Of a stretch of DNA of 64,000 nt, positions 41,873 to 50,817 are shown in pieces (position 1 is the first letter of the stretch; every line of letters starts with the position of its first letter). The notes under the pieces were generated by a model that saw only the letters and a list, made by a program, of their open reading frames with translations, ran no database searches and was not told where the DNA came from. The DNA comes from Streptomyces sp. MUM 178J. GTDB lineage: Bacteria; Actinomycetota; Actinomycetes; Streptomycetales; Streptomycetaceae. The stretch is from positions 1 through 64,000 of the forward strand of contig NZ_JADWYQ010000024.1 in the NCBI RefSeq assembly GCF_022414575.1. The letters run 5' to 3'. The position numbers and the translations under genes were made by a program.

Positions 41873-43009
41873 TCAGTACGACTTGGGGAGACCCAGGGTC
41901 TGATGAGAGACGTAGTTGAGGATCATCTCCCGGCTGACCGGCGCGATCCGCGAGACGCGTGCGGCGGTCACCAGGGAGGCGAGGCCGTACTCCCGGGTGA
42001 GCCCGTTGCCGCCGAGCGTGTGCACGGCCTGGTCGACTGCCTTCACACAGGCCTCTCCCGCCGCGTACTTGGCCATGTTGGCGGCCTCGCCCGCGGCGAC
42101 GTCGTCGCCCGCGTCGTAGAGGGCGGCGGCCTTCTGCATCATCAGCCGGGCCAGTTCCAGCTCGATGTGCGCCTGGGCGAGGGGGTGGGCGATCGCCTGG
42201 TGCGCGCCGATGGGCGTCTGCCACACCTGGCGGTCGCGGGCGTATTCGAGGGCCCGGTCCAGTGCGTAGCGGCCCATGCCGATGGCGAACGCGGCGGTCA
42301 TGATGCGCTCCGGGTTGAGCCCGGCGAACAGTTGCAGCAGCCCCGCGTCCTCGTCGCCCACGAGGGCGTCGGCGGGGAGGCGCACCTCGTCGAGGACCAG
42401 CTCGAACTGTTTCTCGTGGGCGTGCAGCTCCATGTCGATCCGCGAACGGGTGAAGCCGGGGGTCTCACGCGGGACGATGAACAGGCAGGCCTTGAGTTTC
42501 CCGGTGCGGGCGTCTTCGGTGCGGCCGACGACGAGGGTGGCGTCGGCGATGTCCACGCCGGATATGAAGACCTTGCGCCCGGTGAGAACCCAGCCGCCGT
42601 CGTCCGCGCGGCGCGCGGTGGTGGTGATGCGGTGGGAGTTCGATCCGGCGTCGGGCTCGGTGATGCCGAACGCCATCGTGCGGGAGCCGTCGGCGAGGCC
42701 GGGGAGCCAGGTGCGGCGCTGTTCCTCGGTGCCGAAGCGGGCGATGACGGTGCCGCAGATGGCGGGCGACACGATCATCATCAGCAGCGGGCAGCCCGCG
42801 GCCCCCAGCTCCTCCAGGACGATGGACAGCTCGGCGATGCCGCCGCCTCCGCCGCCGTGCTCCTCGGGGAGGTTGACGCCGAGATAGCCGAGTTTCGCGG
42901 CCTCCGTCCACAGGGCTTCGGGGTCGCAGCCGCGGCCGTGGCGGCGGCCGAGGGCGGCGACGGCGGACCGCAGCTGGGTGTGCTCTTCCGTTTCCAGGAT
43001 CAGGTTCAC
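41873..43009 (-). CDS. Acyl-CoA dehydrogenase (operon member)
   Basis: 378 residues. FGITEPDAGSNSHRITTTAR (FAD/substrate), GRKVFISGVDIADATLVVGR, then the C-terminal bundle FAIGMGRYALDRALEYARDR, GGNGLTREY and the closing NYVSHQTLGLPKSY. It is complete and of normal length. GTG start at 43009 within the carboxylase alpha stop (GTGA), so coupled. Predicted to introduce the C2-C3 double bond before carboxylation, equal to AtuD or LiuA in related pathways. Electrons go to ETF. Confidence 0.93.
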   Translation of the reverse strand: MNLILETEEHTQLRSAVAALGRRHGRGCDPEALWTEAAKLGYLGVNLPEEHGGGGGGIAELSIVLEELGAAGCPLLMMIVSPAICGTVIARFGTEEQRRTWLPGLADGSRTMAFGITEPDAGSNSHRITTTARRADDGGWVLTGRKVFISGVDIADATLVVGRTEDARTGKLKACLFIVPRETPGFTRSRIDMELHAHEKQFELVLDEVRLPADALVGDEDAGLLQLFAGLNPERIMTAAFAIGMGRYALDRALEYARDRQVWQTPIGAHQAIAHPLAQAHIELELARLMMQKAAALYDAGDDVAAGEAANMAKYAAGEACVKAVDQAVHTLGGNGLTREYGLASLVTAARVSRIAPVSREMILNYVSHQTLGLPKSY

Positions 43010-45378
43010 GATGGTTCGTCCTCCTGTATGTCGTCCTGTATGTCGTCCTGTATGTCGGCTTTCACGTCGGCCTTCGCTTCGGCTTTTACGCCGGCCTCTG
43101 CGCCGCCCTCCGCGCCGGTCCCCGCGTCGTCCCGTGCTTCGTCGACGACGGCGAGAAGCTCACCGACCTCGACCTGGCGGCCGGGGACGGCGTGCAGCGC
43201 GGTGAGCGTGCCGGAGGCGGGAGCATCGACGCGGTGCTCCATCTTCATGGCCTCCAGCCAGACGAGCGGCTGCCCGGCCCGCACACGCGCCCCCGCCATG
43301 AGCCCTTCGCCGACGCGGACGACGGTGCCGGGCATGGGGGCGAGCAGCGAGCCGGGTTCGGTGCGGTCCTGCGGGTCGGGGAAGCGGGGGCGGACGAGGA
43401 GTGAGTGACTGCCGGTCCCGACCGAGTCGACGTACACCCGCTCCGGCGCCGCGCCGTACACGCTGACGTCGTGCCGCCGGACGACCCCGTCGATCTCCAG
43501 CCATACGGTCCGGGGTGTCACACCCGCGACGCGCACGCCCGGTTCGTCCACGAGCGCGTACCCGCCGTCGCGGGTGCGGCGGTACCGGACGGTGTGCTCG
43601 CCGTATGTCTTCGTCTGCGGCTGCGACGGCAGATTCCGCCATGCGCCGGGGCCCGTCCCGCCCCGCCGCGCCGCGTCCGCGAGCGCGGCGGCCACCGCGG
43701 CGTGCCGCTCGCCGCCGGCGGGCGCGGTGAGCTCCGCCAGATGTCGCTCGTAGAACCCGGTGTCCATCCGTCCCTCGCGGAACTCCGGATGCTCCAGCGA
43801 CCGTACGAGCATCTCCCGATTGGTCACCGGCCCGTGCACCCGCCCCCGCCGCAGCGCGTCCGCGAGCCTCCGCACGGCCTCCTCCCGGGTGGCCCCCCAC
43901 GCGATCACCTTTGCCACCATGGCGTCGTAGTGCACCCCGACGGCGTCCCCCGCGGCGTATCCGGCATCCACCCGCACCCAGGGGAGGGCCGCCGGGCCCT
44001 CGCCCCCGACAACGCCCGCCGCAACCGGAACGCGCGCCGCCGGGGCGGCGGGGCGGCCCGCGGGGGCATGCGCGTCCACCGCAGCAGAAGCGTCGTCTCC
44101 GCCCACCGCGGCGTTCTCCGGCCCCGCCGGGCCGCCAGGGGTGCCGAAGCCGCCCCCGGCGCTCACCGCCGCACCCGGCGCACGCGACGCCGATCCAGCC
44201 GACAGACCCGCAACACCACCATCCGCAGCCGGCGCACCGCCCGCGCCACGCGCGGCGGCCGGACCCGGCCAGGCGGCGGAGCCGCCAGGGGTGTCGGGGG
44301 CGGAGCCGCCGACCGACGAGGGCGGGCGGGTGGGGAAGCTCAGCGCGTGCAGCGCGCCCGACGTCGGCGTCCAGCCCCGCCCCGGATCCTCCGCGTACAG
44401 CCGCGCCTCCACCGCGTGCCCGTGCGGCGCCGGCGGGGCGTCGGGCAGCGCCGCCCCCTCCGCGAGGCGGAGTTGGAGGGCGACCAGGTCGATCCCGTAC
44501 ACCGCCTCCGTCACCGGGTGCTCCACCTGCAGCCGCGTGTTCATCTCCAGGAAGTGCGCCCGGCCCTCGGGCGAGACGAGGAACTCGACCGTCCCCACTC
44601 CCCGGTACCCCACCGTCCGCGCCACGCGCGCCGCCGACCCGCGCACCTCGCCGAACACCCCGTCCGGCAGCCCCGGCGCCGGGCACTCCTCGATCACCTT
44701 CTGGTGGCGGCGCTGGAGCGAGCAGTCCCGCGTGCCCAGCGCCCACACCGTGCCGAAGGCGTCCGCGGCGATCTGGACTTCGACGTGCCGGCCCCGTTCG
44801 ACGTACGGCTCGACGAACACCTCGCCGTCGCCGAACGCCGACTCCGCCTCCGCCCGAGCCGCCGCCAGTTCCCGCTCCAGCAGGGGCAGTTCGCGGACGA
44901 TCCGCATGCCGCGGCCGCCTCCGCCCGCCGCGGCCTTCACCAGCACCGGCAGATCGCCCTCGGTCAGCGAAGCGGGGTCCAGCGGAGCGAACCCCATCAG
45001 CTCCTTCGCCCGCGTCTTGGACGCCATCGCCTCGATCGCGGCCGGCGGCGGCCCGATCCAGACCAGTCCCGCGTCCTCGACCGCCCGCGCGAAGTCCGCG
45101 TTCTCCGACAGGAACCCGTATCCCGGGTGCACCGCGTCCGCGCCCGCCGCCAGCGCCGCCTTGACGATCAGGTCGCCGCGCAGATACGTCTCCGAGGGCG
45201 CCGCCCCCGGCAGCCGTACCGCCGTATCCGCTTCCCGCACGTGCAGCGCGCCCTCATCCGCGTCCGAGAACACCGCGACGGCAGCGATGCCCAGCTCCCG
45301 GCAGGTGCGGAAGACCCGGCAGGCGATCTCCCCGCGGTTCGCGACCAGAACAGAACCCAGCACAGAACGAAGCACCAT
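43006..45378 (-). CDS. Acyl-CoA carboxylase alpha subunit (biotin carboxylase + biotin carrier)
   Basis: 790 residues, above the usual ~660. Biotin carboxylase: VLVANRGEIACRVFRTCREL, the Gly-rich ATP loop AAAGGGGRGMRIV, ATP-grasp block EMNTRLQVEHPVTEAVYGID. The biotin site EAMKMEH is near residue 735. Two oddities: about 115 residues of Gly/Ala/Pro/Ser at ~351-466 between LHALSFPT and WVRVDAGY, and a C-terminal tail DIQDDIQDDIQED encoded by three 12-bp repeats (43023..43058). It carboxylates biotin with ATP and bicarbonate and hands CO2 to the beta subunit. Ten bases separate it from the beta subunit gene. Confidence 0.93.
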   Translation of the reverse strand: MVLRSVLGSVLVANRGEIACRVFRTCRELGIAAVAVFSDADEGALHVREADTAVRLPGAAPSETYLRGDLIVKAALAAGADAVHPGYGFLSENADFARAVEDAGLVWIGPPPAAIEAMASKTRAKELMGFAPLDPASLTEGDLPVLVKAAAGGGGRGMRIVRELPLLERELAAARAEAESAFGDGEVFVEPYVERGRHVEVQIAADAFGTVWALGTRDCSLQRRHQKVIEECPAPGLPDGVFGEVRGSAARVARTVGYRGVGTVEFLVSPEGRAHFLEMNTRLQVEHPVTEAVYGIDLVALQLRLAEGAALPDAPPAPHGHAVEARLYAEDPGRGWTPTSGALHALSFPTRPPSSVGGSAPDTPGGSAAWPGPAAARGAGGAPAADGGVAGLSAGSASRAPGAAVSAGGGFGTPGGPAGPENAAVGGDDASAAVDAHAPAGRPAAPAARVPVAAGVVGGEGPAALPWVRVDAGYAAGDAVGVHYDAMVAKVIAWGATREEAVRRLADALRRGRVHGPVTNREMLVRSLEHPEFREGRMDTGFYERHLAELTAPAGGERHAAVAAALADAARRGGTGPGAWRNLPSQPQTKTYGEHTVRYRRTRDGGYALVDEPGVRVAGVTPRTVWLEIDGVVRRHDVSVYGAAPERVYVDSVGTGSHSLLVRPRFPDPQDRTEPGSLLAPMPGTVVRVGEGLMAGARVRAGQPLVWLEAMKMEHRVDAPASGTLTALHAVPGRQVEVGELLAVVDEARDDAGTGAEGGAEAGVKAEAKADVKADIQDDIQDDIQEDEPS

Positions 45379-45387
45379 TCCAAGCCC

Positions 45388-47031
45388 TCACATCCGGAAG
45401 ACGCCGAAGCCGCCGCGCGCGCCTTCCACCGGCGCGGTGTGGATCGCCGACAGACACAGCCCCAGCACGGTCCGCGTATCGCGCGGGTCGATCACCCCGT
45501 CGTCGTACAGCCGACCGGACAGGAACATCGGCAGCGACTCGGACTCGATCTGCTGCTCCACCATGCTGCGGAGTGCGGCGTCGGCCTCGTCGTCATACGG
45601 CTGCCCCTTCGCCGCCGCCGACTGCCGCGCGACGATCGACAGCACGCCCGCGAGCTGCTGCGGCCCCATCACCGCCGACTTGGCGCTCGGCCAGGCGAAG
45701 AGGAAGCGGGGGTCGTAGGCGCGTCCGCACATGCCGTAGTGCCCGGCCCCGTACGACGCGCCCAGCAGCACGCTCAGATGCGGCACGCGCGAGTTCGACA
45801 CCGCGTTGATCATCATCGAGCCGTGTTTGACGATCCCGCCCTGCTCGTACTCCTTGCCGACCATGTAGCCGGTGGTGTTGTGCAGGAAGAGCAGCGGAAC
45901 ATCGCGCTGGTTGGCGAGCTGGATGAACTGCGCCGCCTTCTGCGACTCCTCGCTGAACAGCACGCCCTGCGCATTGGCCAGCACCCCGAGGGGATACCCG
46001 GCGAGCCGTGCCCACCCGGTCACCAGGCTCGGCCCGTACAGGGGCTTGAACTCGTCGAACCCCGAACCACCCCACCCGTCCGATCCGTCCGAAGCGTCAG
46101 CGCCGGCAGCGCCGTCGACGCCGTCGACGATTCGCGCGATCACCTCACGCGGGTCGAAGGGGGTGCGCAGATCACCGGGGACGATGCCGAGCAGTTCCTC
46201 GGGGTCGTGCCGCGGCGGCACGACGGGATACGGCGGCGTCGGATGCGCCTTGCGCCAGTTGAGCCGGGCGACCACGCGCCGGGCCTGCCGCAGCGCGTCG
46301 GGTTCGTCGACCGCGAAGTAGTCCGCGAGTCCCGAGGTGCGGGCGTGCATCCGCGCGCCGCCCAGGGACTCGTCGTCGCTCTCCTCGCCGGTCGCCATCT
46401 TCACCAGCGGCGGCCCGCCGAGGAAGACCTTCGACCGCTCCTCGATCATGATGACGTGGTCGGACATGCCGGGGACGTACGCCCCGCCGGCCGTGGAGTT
46501 GCCGAAGACGACGGCGATCGTGGGTATCCCGGCGGCAGAGAGCCGGGTCAGGTCCCGGAACAGCGCCCCGCCGGGGATGAAGATCTCCTTCTGGGACGGC
46601 AGGTCCGCGCCGCCCGACTCGACGAGCGAGATACACGGCAGCCGGTTGGCGAAGGCGATCTCGTTGGCGCGCAGGGCCTTCTTCAGGGTCCAGGGGTTGG
46701 ACGCTCCGCCGCGCACGGTGGGGTCGTTGGCGGTGATCACGCACTCCACGCCCGCGACGACGCCGATGCCGGTGACCATCGACGCGCCGACCGGGTAGTC
46801 GCTGCCCCAGGCCGCGAGCGGGGACAGTTCGAGGAAGGGCGTGTCCGGGTCGAGGAGCAGCTCGACGCGTTCGCGGGCGAGCAGTTTGCCGCGGTCGCGG
46901 TGGCGGGCGCGGTACTTCTCGCCGCCGCCCGCGAGCGCTTTGGCGTGCTCGGCTTCGAGGTCGGCCAGCTTGGCGAGCATGGCCTCGCGGTTGGCGGCGT
47001 ACTCGGCGCCCCTGACGTCGATGGCCGTCAC
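45388..47031 (-). CDS. Acyl-CoA carboxylase beta subunit (carboxyltransferase)
   Basis: 547 residues from GTG at 47031 (overlaps the AtuA-like stop). N-terminal carboxyltransferase domain (PCISLVESGGADLPSQKEIF, GNSTAGGAYVPGMSD) and C-terminal domain (FLHNTTGYMVGKEYEQGGIV, LGASYGAGHYGMCGRAYDP, WPSAKSAVMGPQQLAGV). This motif set is that of the MCC/geranyl-CoA carboxylase subgroup, not acetyl/propionyl-CoA carboxylase. A short Asp/Gly/Ser stretch (DGAAGADASDGSDGWGGSG) enlarges a surface loop near residue 315. It transfers CO2 from biotin to the gamma carbon of an enoyl-CoA. Confidence 0.94.
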   Translation of the reverse strand: MTAIDVRGAEYAANREAMLAKLADLEAEHAKALAGGGEKYRARHRDRGKLLARERVELLLDPDTPFLELSPLAAWGSDYPVGASMVTGIGVVAGVECVITANDPTVRGGASNPWTLKKALRANEIAFANRLPCISLVESGGADLPSQKEIFIPGGALFRDLTRLSAAGIPTIAVVFGNSTAGGAYVPGMSDHVIMIEERSKVFLGGPPLVKMATGEESDDESLGGARMHARTSGLADYFAVDEPDALRQARRVVARLNWRKAHPTPPYPVVPPRHDPEELLGIVPGDLRTPFDPREVIARIVDGVDGAAGADASDGSDGWGGSGFDEFKPLYGPSLVTGWARLAGYPLGVLANAQGVLFSEESQKAAQFIQLANQRDVPLLFLHNTTGYMVGKEYEQGGIVKHGSMMINAVSNSRVPHLSVLLGASYGAGHYGMCGRAYDPRFLFAWPSAKSAVMGPQQLAGVLSIVARQSAAAKGQPYDDEADAALRSMVEQQIESESLPMFLSGRLYDDGVIDPRDTRTVLGLCLSAIHTAPVEGARGGFGVFRM

Positions 47032-48842
47032 AGCAGCACCTCCGGAATGTCGACGTACCGCGAACGCAGCCACTCGCCCAGTGCCTTGGCCTGCGGGTCG
47101 AAGCGGGCCTGGGCGGCGACGCCTTCGCCGAGGATGCCCTCGACCACGAAGTTGAGGGCGCGCAGATTGGGCAGGACATGGCGTACGACGACGAGTCCCG
47201 CGGTCTCCGGGAGCAGCGCGCGGAAGCGGTCCTCGGTCAGCTCGTGGGCCAGCCAGCGCCAGGCCTCGTCGGAGCGCGCCCACACCCCGACGTTGGCGTC
47301 GCCGCCCTTGTCGCCGCTGCGTGCGCCCGCGACGAGGCCCAGGGGCGCGGCCCGGCACGGTCCCGGCGGCAGCGGGTCGGGCAGCTCGGCGGACGGGCGC
47401 GCGGGGACGGACGGGCGCGCGGGGACGGACGAGTGCACGGAGGCGGGCGAGTGCACGGAGGCGGGCGAGTGCACGGAGGCGGGCGGGTGCGCCGGGGCGG
47501 CCGGCTCGGTACGGGCGGGAGGGGAGACGGCCACCCGCTCCCCGTCGGGCAGCACCGCCGTGTGCCGCGCCTCGCCCAGGTCGACGTACCGCGCCTCGAA
47601 GACGCCGTAGGGCGCGCCTTTGCCGGGCGGGGCCGTGACATGGAAGCCGGGGTAGCTGGCGAGCGCCAGCTCGACGGCCGCGCCGCTGACGGCCCGGCCC
47701 ACCTTCTCCGGGTCGCCGTCGCGGACGACGAGCCGCAGATAGGCGCTGGCGCGCTCCTGGGTGTCGCCGTCCTCCCGCTCGGTGCGGGCGAGCTCCCAGC
47801 GCACATGTGCGGGCCGCTGTCTGCCGCCGTCCGCGGCGAAGGCGTCTTCGAGCTGGTCCCGGACCAGTTGGGCCTTGGCCTCGATGTCGAGTCCGGTGAG
47901 GACGAACACGACCTCGTTGCGCCAGCCGCCGATGCGGTTGAGGCCGACCTTGAGGGTGGGGGGCGGGGCCTCACCGCGTACGCCGGAGATGCGCACCCGG
48001 TCCGGCCCGTCCGGCTCCAGCCGTACGGTGTCGAGGCGGGCGGTGACGTCCGGGCCCGCGTAGCGCGCGCCGCCGGTCTCGTACAGCAGCTGCGCGGTGA
48101 CGGTTCCGACGTCCACGAGGCCGCCGGTACCGGGGTGTTTGGTGATGACGGAGGAGCCGTCGGCGCGGAGCTCGGCGAGGGGGAAGCCGGGGCGGCGCAG
48201 GGAGCGGGCGTCGTGTCCGGCGAAGAAGGCGTAGTTGCCGCCGGTGGCCTGGGTGCCGCACTCCAGCACATGGCCCGCGAGGACGGCCCCGGCGAGGGCG
48301 TCGTAGTACCCGGGGTCCTCGGGGTCCCAGCCGAAGTGGGCGGCGGCCGGGCCGGTGACCAGGGCCGCGTCCGTGACCCGGCCGGTGACCACGACATCCG
48401 CCCCGGCGCGCAGACAGGCGGCGATCCCGCCCCCGCCGAGGTAGGCGTTGGCGGTGAGCACGCCCGCGCCCCAGCGGCCGCGTGCCAGCAGGTCGTCGCC
48501 TTCGACATGGGCGACGCGGGCGGGGACGCCGAGGCGCTCGGCGAGGCCGCGCACGGCGTCGGCGAGGCCGGAGGGGTTCAGCCCGCCCGCGTTGGCGACG
48601 ATGCGCACGCCGCGGTCGAGGGCGAGGCCGAGGCACTCCTCTAGCTGGCGGAGGAAGGTCTTGGCGTAGCCGAGGCGGGCGTCCTTGAGCCGGTCCCGGC
48701 CGAGGATGAGCATGGTCAGCTCGGCGAGGTAGTCCCCGGTGAGGACGTCCAGTTCGCCGCCTTCGAGCATCTCGCGCATGGCGTCGAAGCGGTCGCCGTA
48801 GAAGCCGGAGGCGTTGCCGACGCGGAGGACGGGGTCCGTCAT
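47028..48842 (-). CDS. AtuA-like protein (DUF1446, acyclic terpene utilization family)
   Basis: 604 residues from ATG at 48842 overlapping the upstream stop (ATGA). Residues 1-440 form the AtuA core (VRIVANAGGLNPSGLADAVR, TGRVTDAALVTGPAAAHFGW, LECGTQATGGNYAFF). After a Pro/Ala/Ser/His linker a second conserved domain (~500-604: LGLVAGARSGDKGGDANVGV, NFVVEGILGEG) corresponds to the separate AtuA C-terminal domain. The linker is coded by 18-bp repeats (47393..47484). AtuA is needed for citronellol/geraniol degradation in Pseudomonas; its reaction is unproven. Located between TIGR03084 and the carboxylase beta subunit. Confidence 0.9.
   Translation of the reverse strand: MTDPVLRVGNASGFYGDRFDAMREMLEGGELDVLTGDYLAELTMLILGRDRLKDARLGYAKTFLRQLEECLGLALDRGVRIVANAGGLNPSGLADAVRGLAERLGVPARVAHVEGDDLLARGRWGAGVLTANAYLGGGGIAACLRAGADVVVTGRVTDAALVTGPAAAHFGWDPEDPGYYDALAGAVLAGHVLECGTQATGGNYAFFAGHDARSLRRPGFPLAELRADGSSVITKHPGTGGLVDVGTVTAQLLYETGGARYAGPDVTARLDTVRLEPDGPDRVRISGVRGEAPPPTLKVGLNRIGGWRNEVVFVLTGLDIEAKAQLVRDQLEDAFAADGGRQRPAHVRWELARTEREDGDTQERASAYLRLVVRDGDPEKVGRAVSGAAVELALASYPGFHVTAPPGKGAPYGVFEARYVDLGEARHTAVLPDGERVAVSPPARTEPAAPAHPPASVHSPASVHSPASVHSSVPARPSVPARPSAELPDPLPPGPCRAAPLGLVAGARSGDKGGDANVGVWARSDEAWRWLAHELTEDRFRALLPETAGLVVVRHVLPNLRALNFVVEGILGEGVAAQARFDPQAKALGEWLRSRYVDIPEVLL
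47393..47484. repeat. In-frame 18-bp minisatellites in the AtuA-like linker
   Basis: Two perfect copies of ACGGGCGCGCGGGGACGG (47393..47428), then three perfect copies of GAGTGCACGGAGGCGGGC (47431..47484). They encode SVPARP twice and PASVHS three times. Confidence 0.92.
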
Positions 48843-49657
48843 ATCGACCCCTTCGGCGGGCGTCCGGGGCCCGCCGGTCCGGCGAACGCCTGGGCGATGT
48901 CCAGCCAGCGGTCGGCGTCCGGGCCTTCGGCGCGCAGCGCGAGGTCGGCGCGGTGGGCGCGCTGGGTGACGAGCAGGCAGAAGTCGAGGGCGGGGCCGGT
49001 CACGCGCTGGGGCGCGTCCTCGGGGCCGTACGCCCACACCTCCGTGCCGTCCGGGGCGGTCAGCTCGACGCGGAACGCGTCCGCGGGCGGGGTCAGTCCC
49101 CGTGCCCCGTACGCGTAGTCGCGGGTACGGACGCCGATGCGGGCCACATGCCGCAGCCGTGCGGTCGGGCTGCGTACGGCTCCGAGTGCGTCTGCGATGT
49201 CCTGGCCGTGCGCCCAGGTCTCCATCAGCCGGGCGCTCGCCATGGACGCGACGCCCATGGGCGGGCCGTACCAGGGCAGCCGGGCGCCCGGCGGGGCCGC
49301 GCGCAGGGCGTGCTGCAGCCGTTCGCGCCCCTCCCGCCAGCGGGCGAGCAGTGCGTCCGGCGGCATGGCGGCCCCGGCCCGCGCGCCTTCGTCGACGAAC
49401 GACTCGGGTGCGCCGAGGGCCTTTTCGACCTCGGCGGCGAAGGCGTCGGGATCGGTGGCGGCCAGCAGCGCGGCGGCGTCGGTCCAGGCCAGGTGGGCGA
49501 TCTGATGGGCGACCGTCCAGCCGGGGGCGGGCGTCGCGGTGCGCCAGCGCTCGGGACTCAGCTCCGCTGCCAGCCGGTCGAGCGCATGGCTCTCCTGTCT
49601 CAGATCGTCGAGGACGGCGATGGGGACGGGCACGGCGGCGGGGACGGGATCGGACAC
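48839..49657 (-). CDS. TIGR03084-family (DinB/MDMPI-like) metal-binding protein
   Basis: 272 residues from GTG at 49657, with GAGGGAGC upstream. N-terminal DinB-type helix bundle: ESHALDRLAAELSPERWRTA, the metal His motif GWTVAHQIAHLAWTDAAAL, and METWAHGQDIADAL. The C-terminal half is a small lipid-transfer-like strand region (AYGARGLTPPADAFRVELTA). Family members regularly neighbour AtuA-like and carboxylase genes in actinobacteria, so it should serve the same pathway, perhaps as a thiol (mycothiol)-dependent or isomerase step; unproven. First gene of the long operon. Confidence 0.88.
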   Translation of the reverse strand: MSDPVPAAVPVPIAVLDDLRQESHALDRLAAELSPERWRTATPAPGWTVAHQIAHLAWTDAAALLAATDPDAFAAEVEKALGAPESFVDEGARAGAAMPPDALLARWREGRERLQHALRAAPPGARLPWYGPPMGVASMASARLMETWAHGQDIADALGAVRSPTARLRHVARIGVRTRDYAYGARGLTPPADAFRVELTAPDGTEVWAYGPEDAPQRVTGPALDFCLLVTQRAHRADLALRAEGPDADRWLDIAQAFAGPAGPGRPPKGSI

Positions 49658-49716
49658 GAGGCGCTCCCTCGGGGCACGACGTCAGTGCCCCGGAGCATGG
49701 CAGCGCCGACAAAAAC

Positions 49717-49734
49717 AAGCAAGCATGCTTGCTT
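49717..49734. promoter_or_regulatory. 18-bp perfect palindrome, probable TetR operator of the operon
   Basis: AAGCAAGCATGCTTGCTT, self-complementary over its whole length, 60 bp upstream of the first operon gene and within its promoter region. No other copy noticed in the window. AT-richer than its surroundings. Confidence 0.7.
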
Positions 49735-49740
49735 TGATTT

Positions 49741-50757
49741 CTAGCCCTTTCCGGCCACCTGCGTCCGCACCGCTCCCATGCTCGCCGCGATGACCAGCGT
49801 GATCGCCAACGCGTCGATGAGCGAAAGGGCCTGATGCAGCACCAGGAACCCGGCCCCCGCGGCGATCGCCGGCTCCAGGCTCATCAGCACGGCGAAGGTG
49901 GAGGCGGGCAGACGGCGCAGGGCGAGCAGTTCGAGGGTGTAGGGCAGGACGGACGACAGCAGTGCGACCGCGAGGCCGAGGACGAGGACGGCGGGTGTGA
50001 TCAGCGTCGTCCCGGCCTCGGCGACGCCCAGCGGCAGGGTGAGCAGCGCGGCGACGCCGATGGCCAGCGCCAGGCCGTCCGCCTGCGGGAAGCGGCGGCC
50101 GGTGCGGGCGCTGAAGACGATGTACGCGGCCCACATCGAGCCCGCGGCGAGCGCGAAGGCCGCGCCGACGGGGTCGAGGCGGTCGAAGCCGCCGCCGCTG
50201 AGCAGCACCACGCCGCCCAGGGCGAGCCCGGCCCAGACGAGGTTGACCCAGCGCCGGGAGACGATGACGGAGAGGGCGAGCGGGCCGAGCACCTCGAAGG
50301 TGACGGCCGCGCCGAGGGGGATGCGGTCGGCCGCCTGGTAGAAGAGCGTGTTCATGGCCGCCATGGCCGCGCCGAACGCGACGACCGTGCCCCAGTCGGC
50401 GCGCGAGTGCCCGCGCAGCCGGGGACGGCAGACGGCGAGCATCACCAGGGCGGCGAGCCCCAGCCGCAGGGTGACGACGCCGAGGGCCCCGGCGCGCGGC
50501 ATCAGCAGCACGGCGACGGCTGCGCCGAACTGCACGGACAGGGCGCCTGCTACGACGAGCGAGACGGGCCCGAGGGACGGCCCGCCGCGCCGCCCGCCCT
50601 GCCCGGCCCGCCCACTCTGGCCACCCTGCGCGCCGCGCCCGCTCTCCGTGGCCCCTGCGGGCCGTCCGGCCTGCCCCGCCTGCTGCCCCGCCTGACGGGC
50701 CGGCTGCGCGGGCCCGGCCGCACCCCTCGTCGCTGTCTCGCTGTTCACCCGCCCCAC
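49741..50757 (-). CDS. EamA/DMT-family transporter (RhtA-like exporter)
   Basis: 338 residues. The first ~60 are a Gln/Gly/Ala-rich cytosolic tail. Ten hydrophobic helices follow in two EamA repeats (VSLVVAGALSVQFGAAVAVL ... PLGAAVTFEVLGPLALSVIV and MWAAYIVFSARTG ... LPASTFAVLMSLEPAIAAGA). RhtA-type carriers export threonine/homoserine or drugs. GTG start at 50757 (a second GTG at 50748 possible). Divergent from the LysR gene, which probably controls it. The stop lies 7 bp from the palindrome upstream of the next operon. Confidence 0.9.
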   Translation of the reverse strand: MGRVNSETATRGAAGPAQPARQAGQQAGQAGRPAGATESGRGAQGGQSGRAGQGGRRGGPSLGPVSLVVAGALSVQFGAAVAVLLMPRAGALGVVTLRLGLAALVMLAVCRPRLRGHSRADWGTVVAFGAAMAAMNTLFYQAADRIPLGAAVTFEVLGPLALSVIVSRRWVNLVWAGLALGGVVLLSGGGFDRLDPVGAAFALAAGSMWAAYIVFSARTGRRFPQADGLALAIGVAALLTLPLGVAEAGTTLITPAVLVLGLAVALLSSVLPYTLELLALRRLPASTFAVLMSLEPAIAAGAGFLVLHQALSLIDALAITLVIAASMGAVRTQVAGKG

Positions 50758-50817
50758 CGTAGGGATTGCCGCGTCCGCAGTGAAATGTCTATTGGTCTGC
50801 GGTTATGCTTGTGAAGC

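Noticed and set aside
43405..47610. 1401-residue plus-strand frame opposite the carboxylase genes
   Set aside because: Antisense shadow of high-GC genes: Arg/His/Gly-rich, without domains, and starting and ending inside other genes.
38775..49657. Leucine/isovalerate (liu) operon
   Set aside because: HMG-CoA lyase is missing and an AtuA-like protein and a cinnamate-type ligase are present, so a plain liu assignment does not fit.
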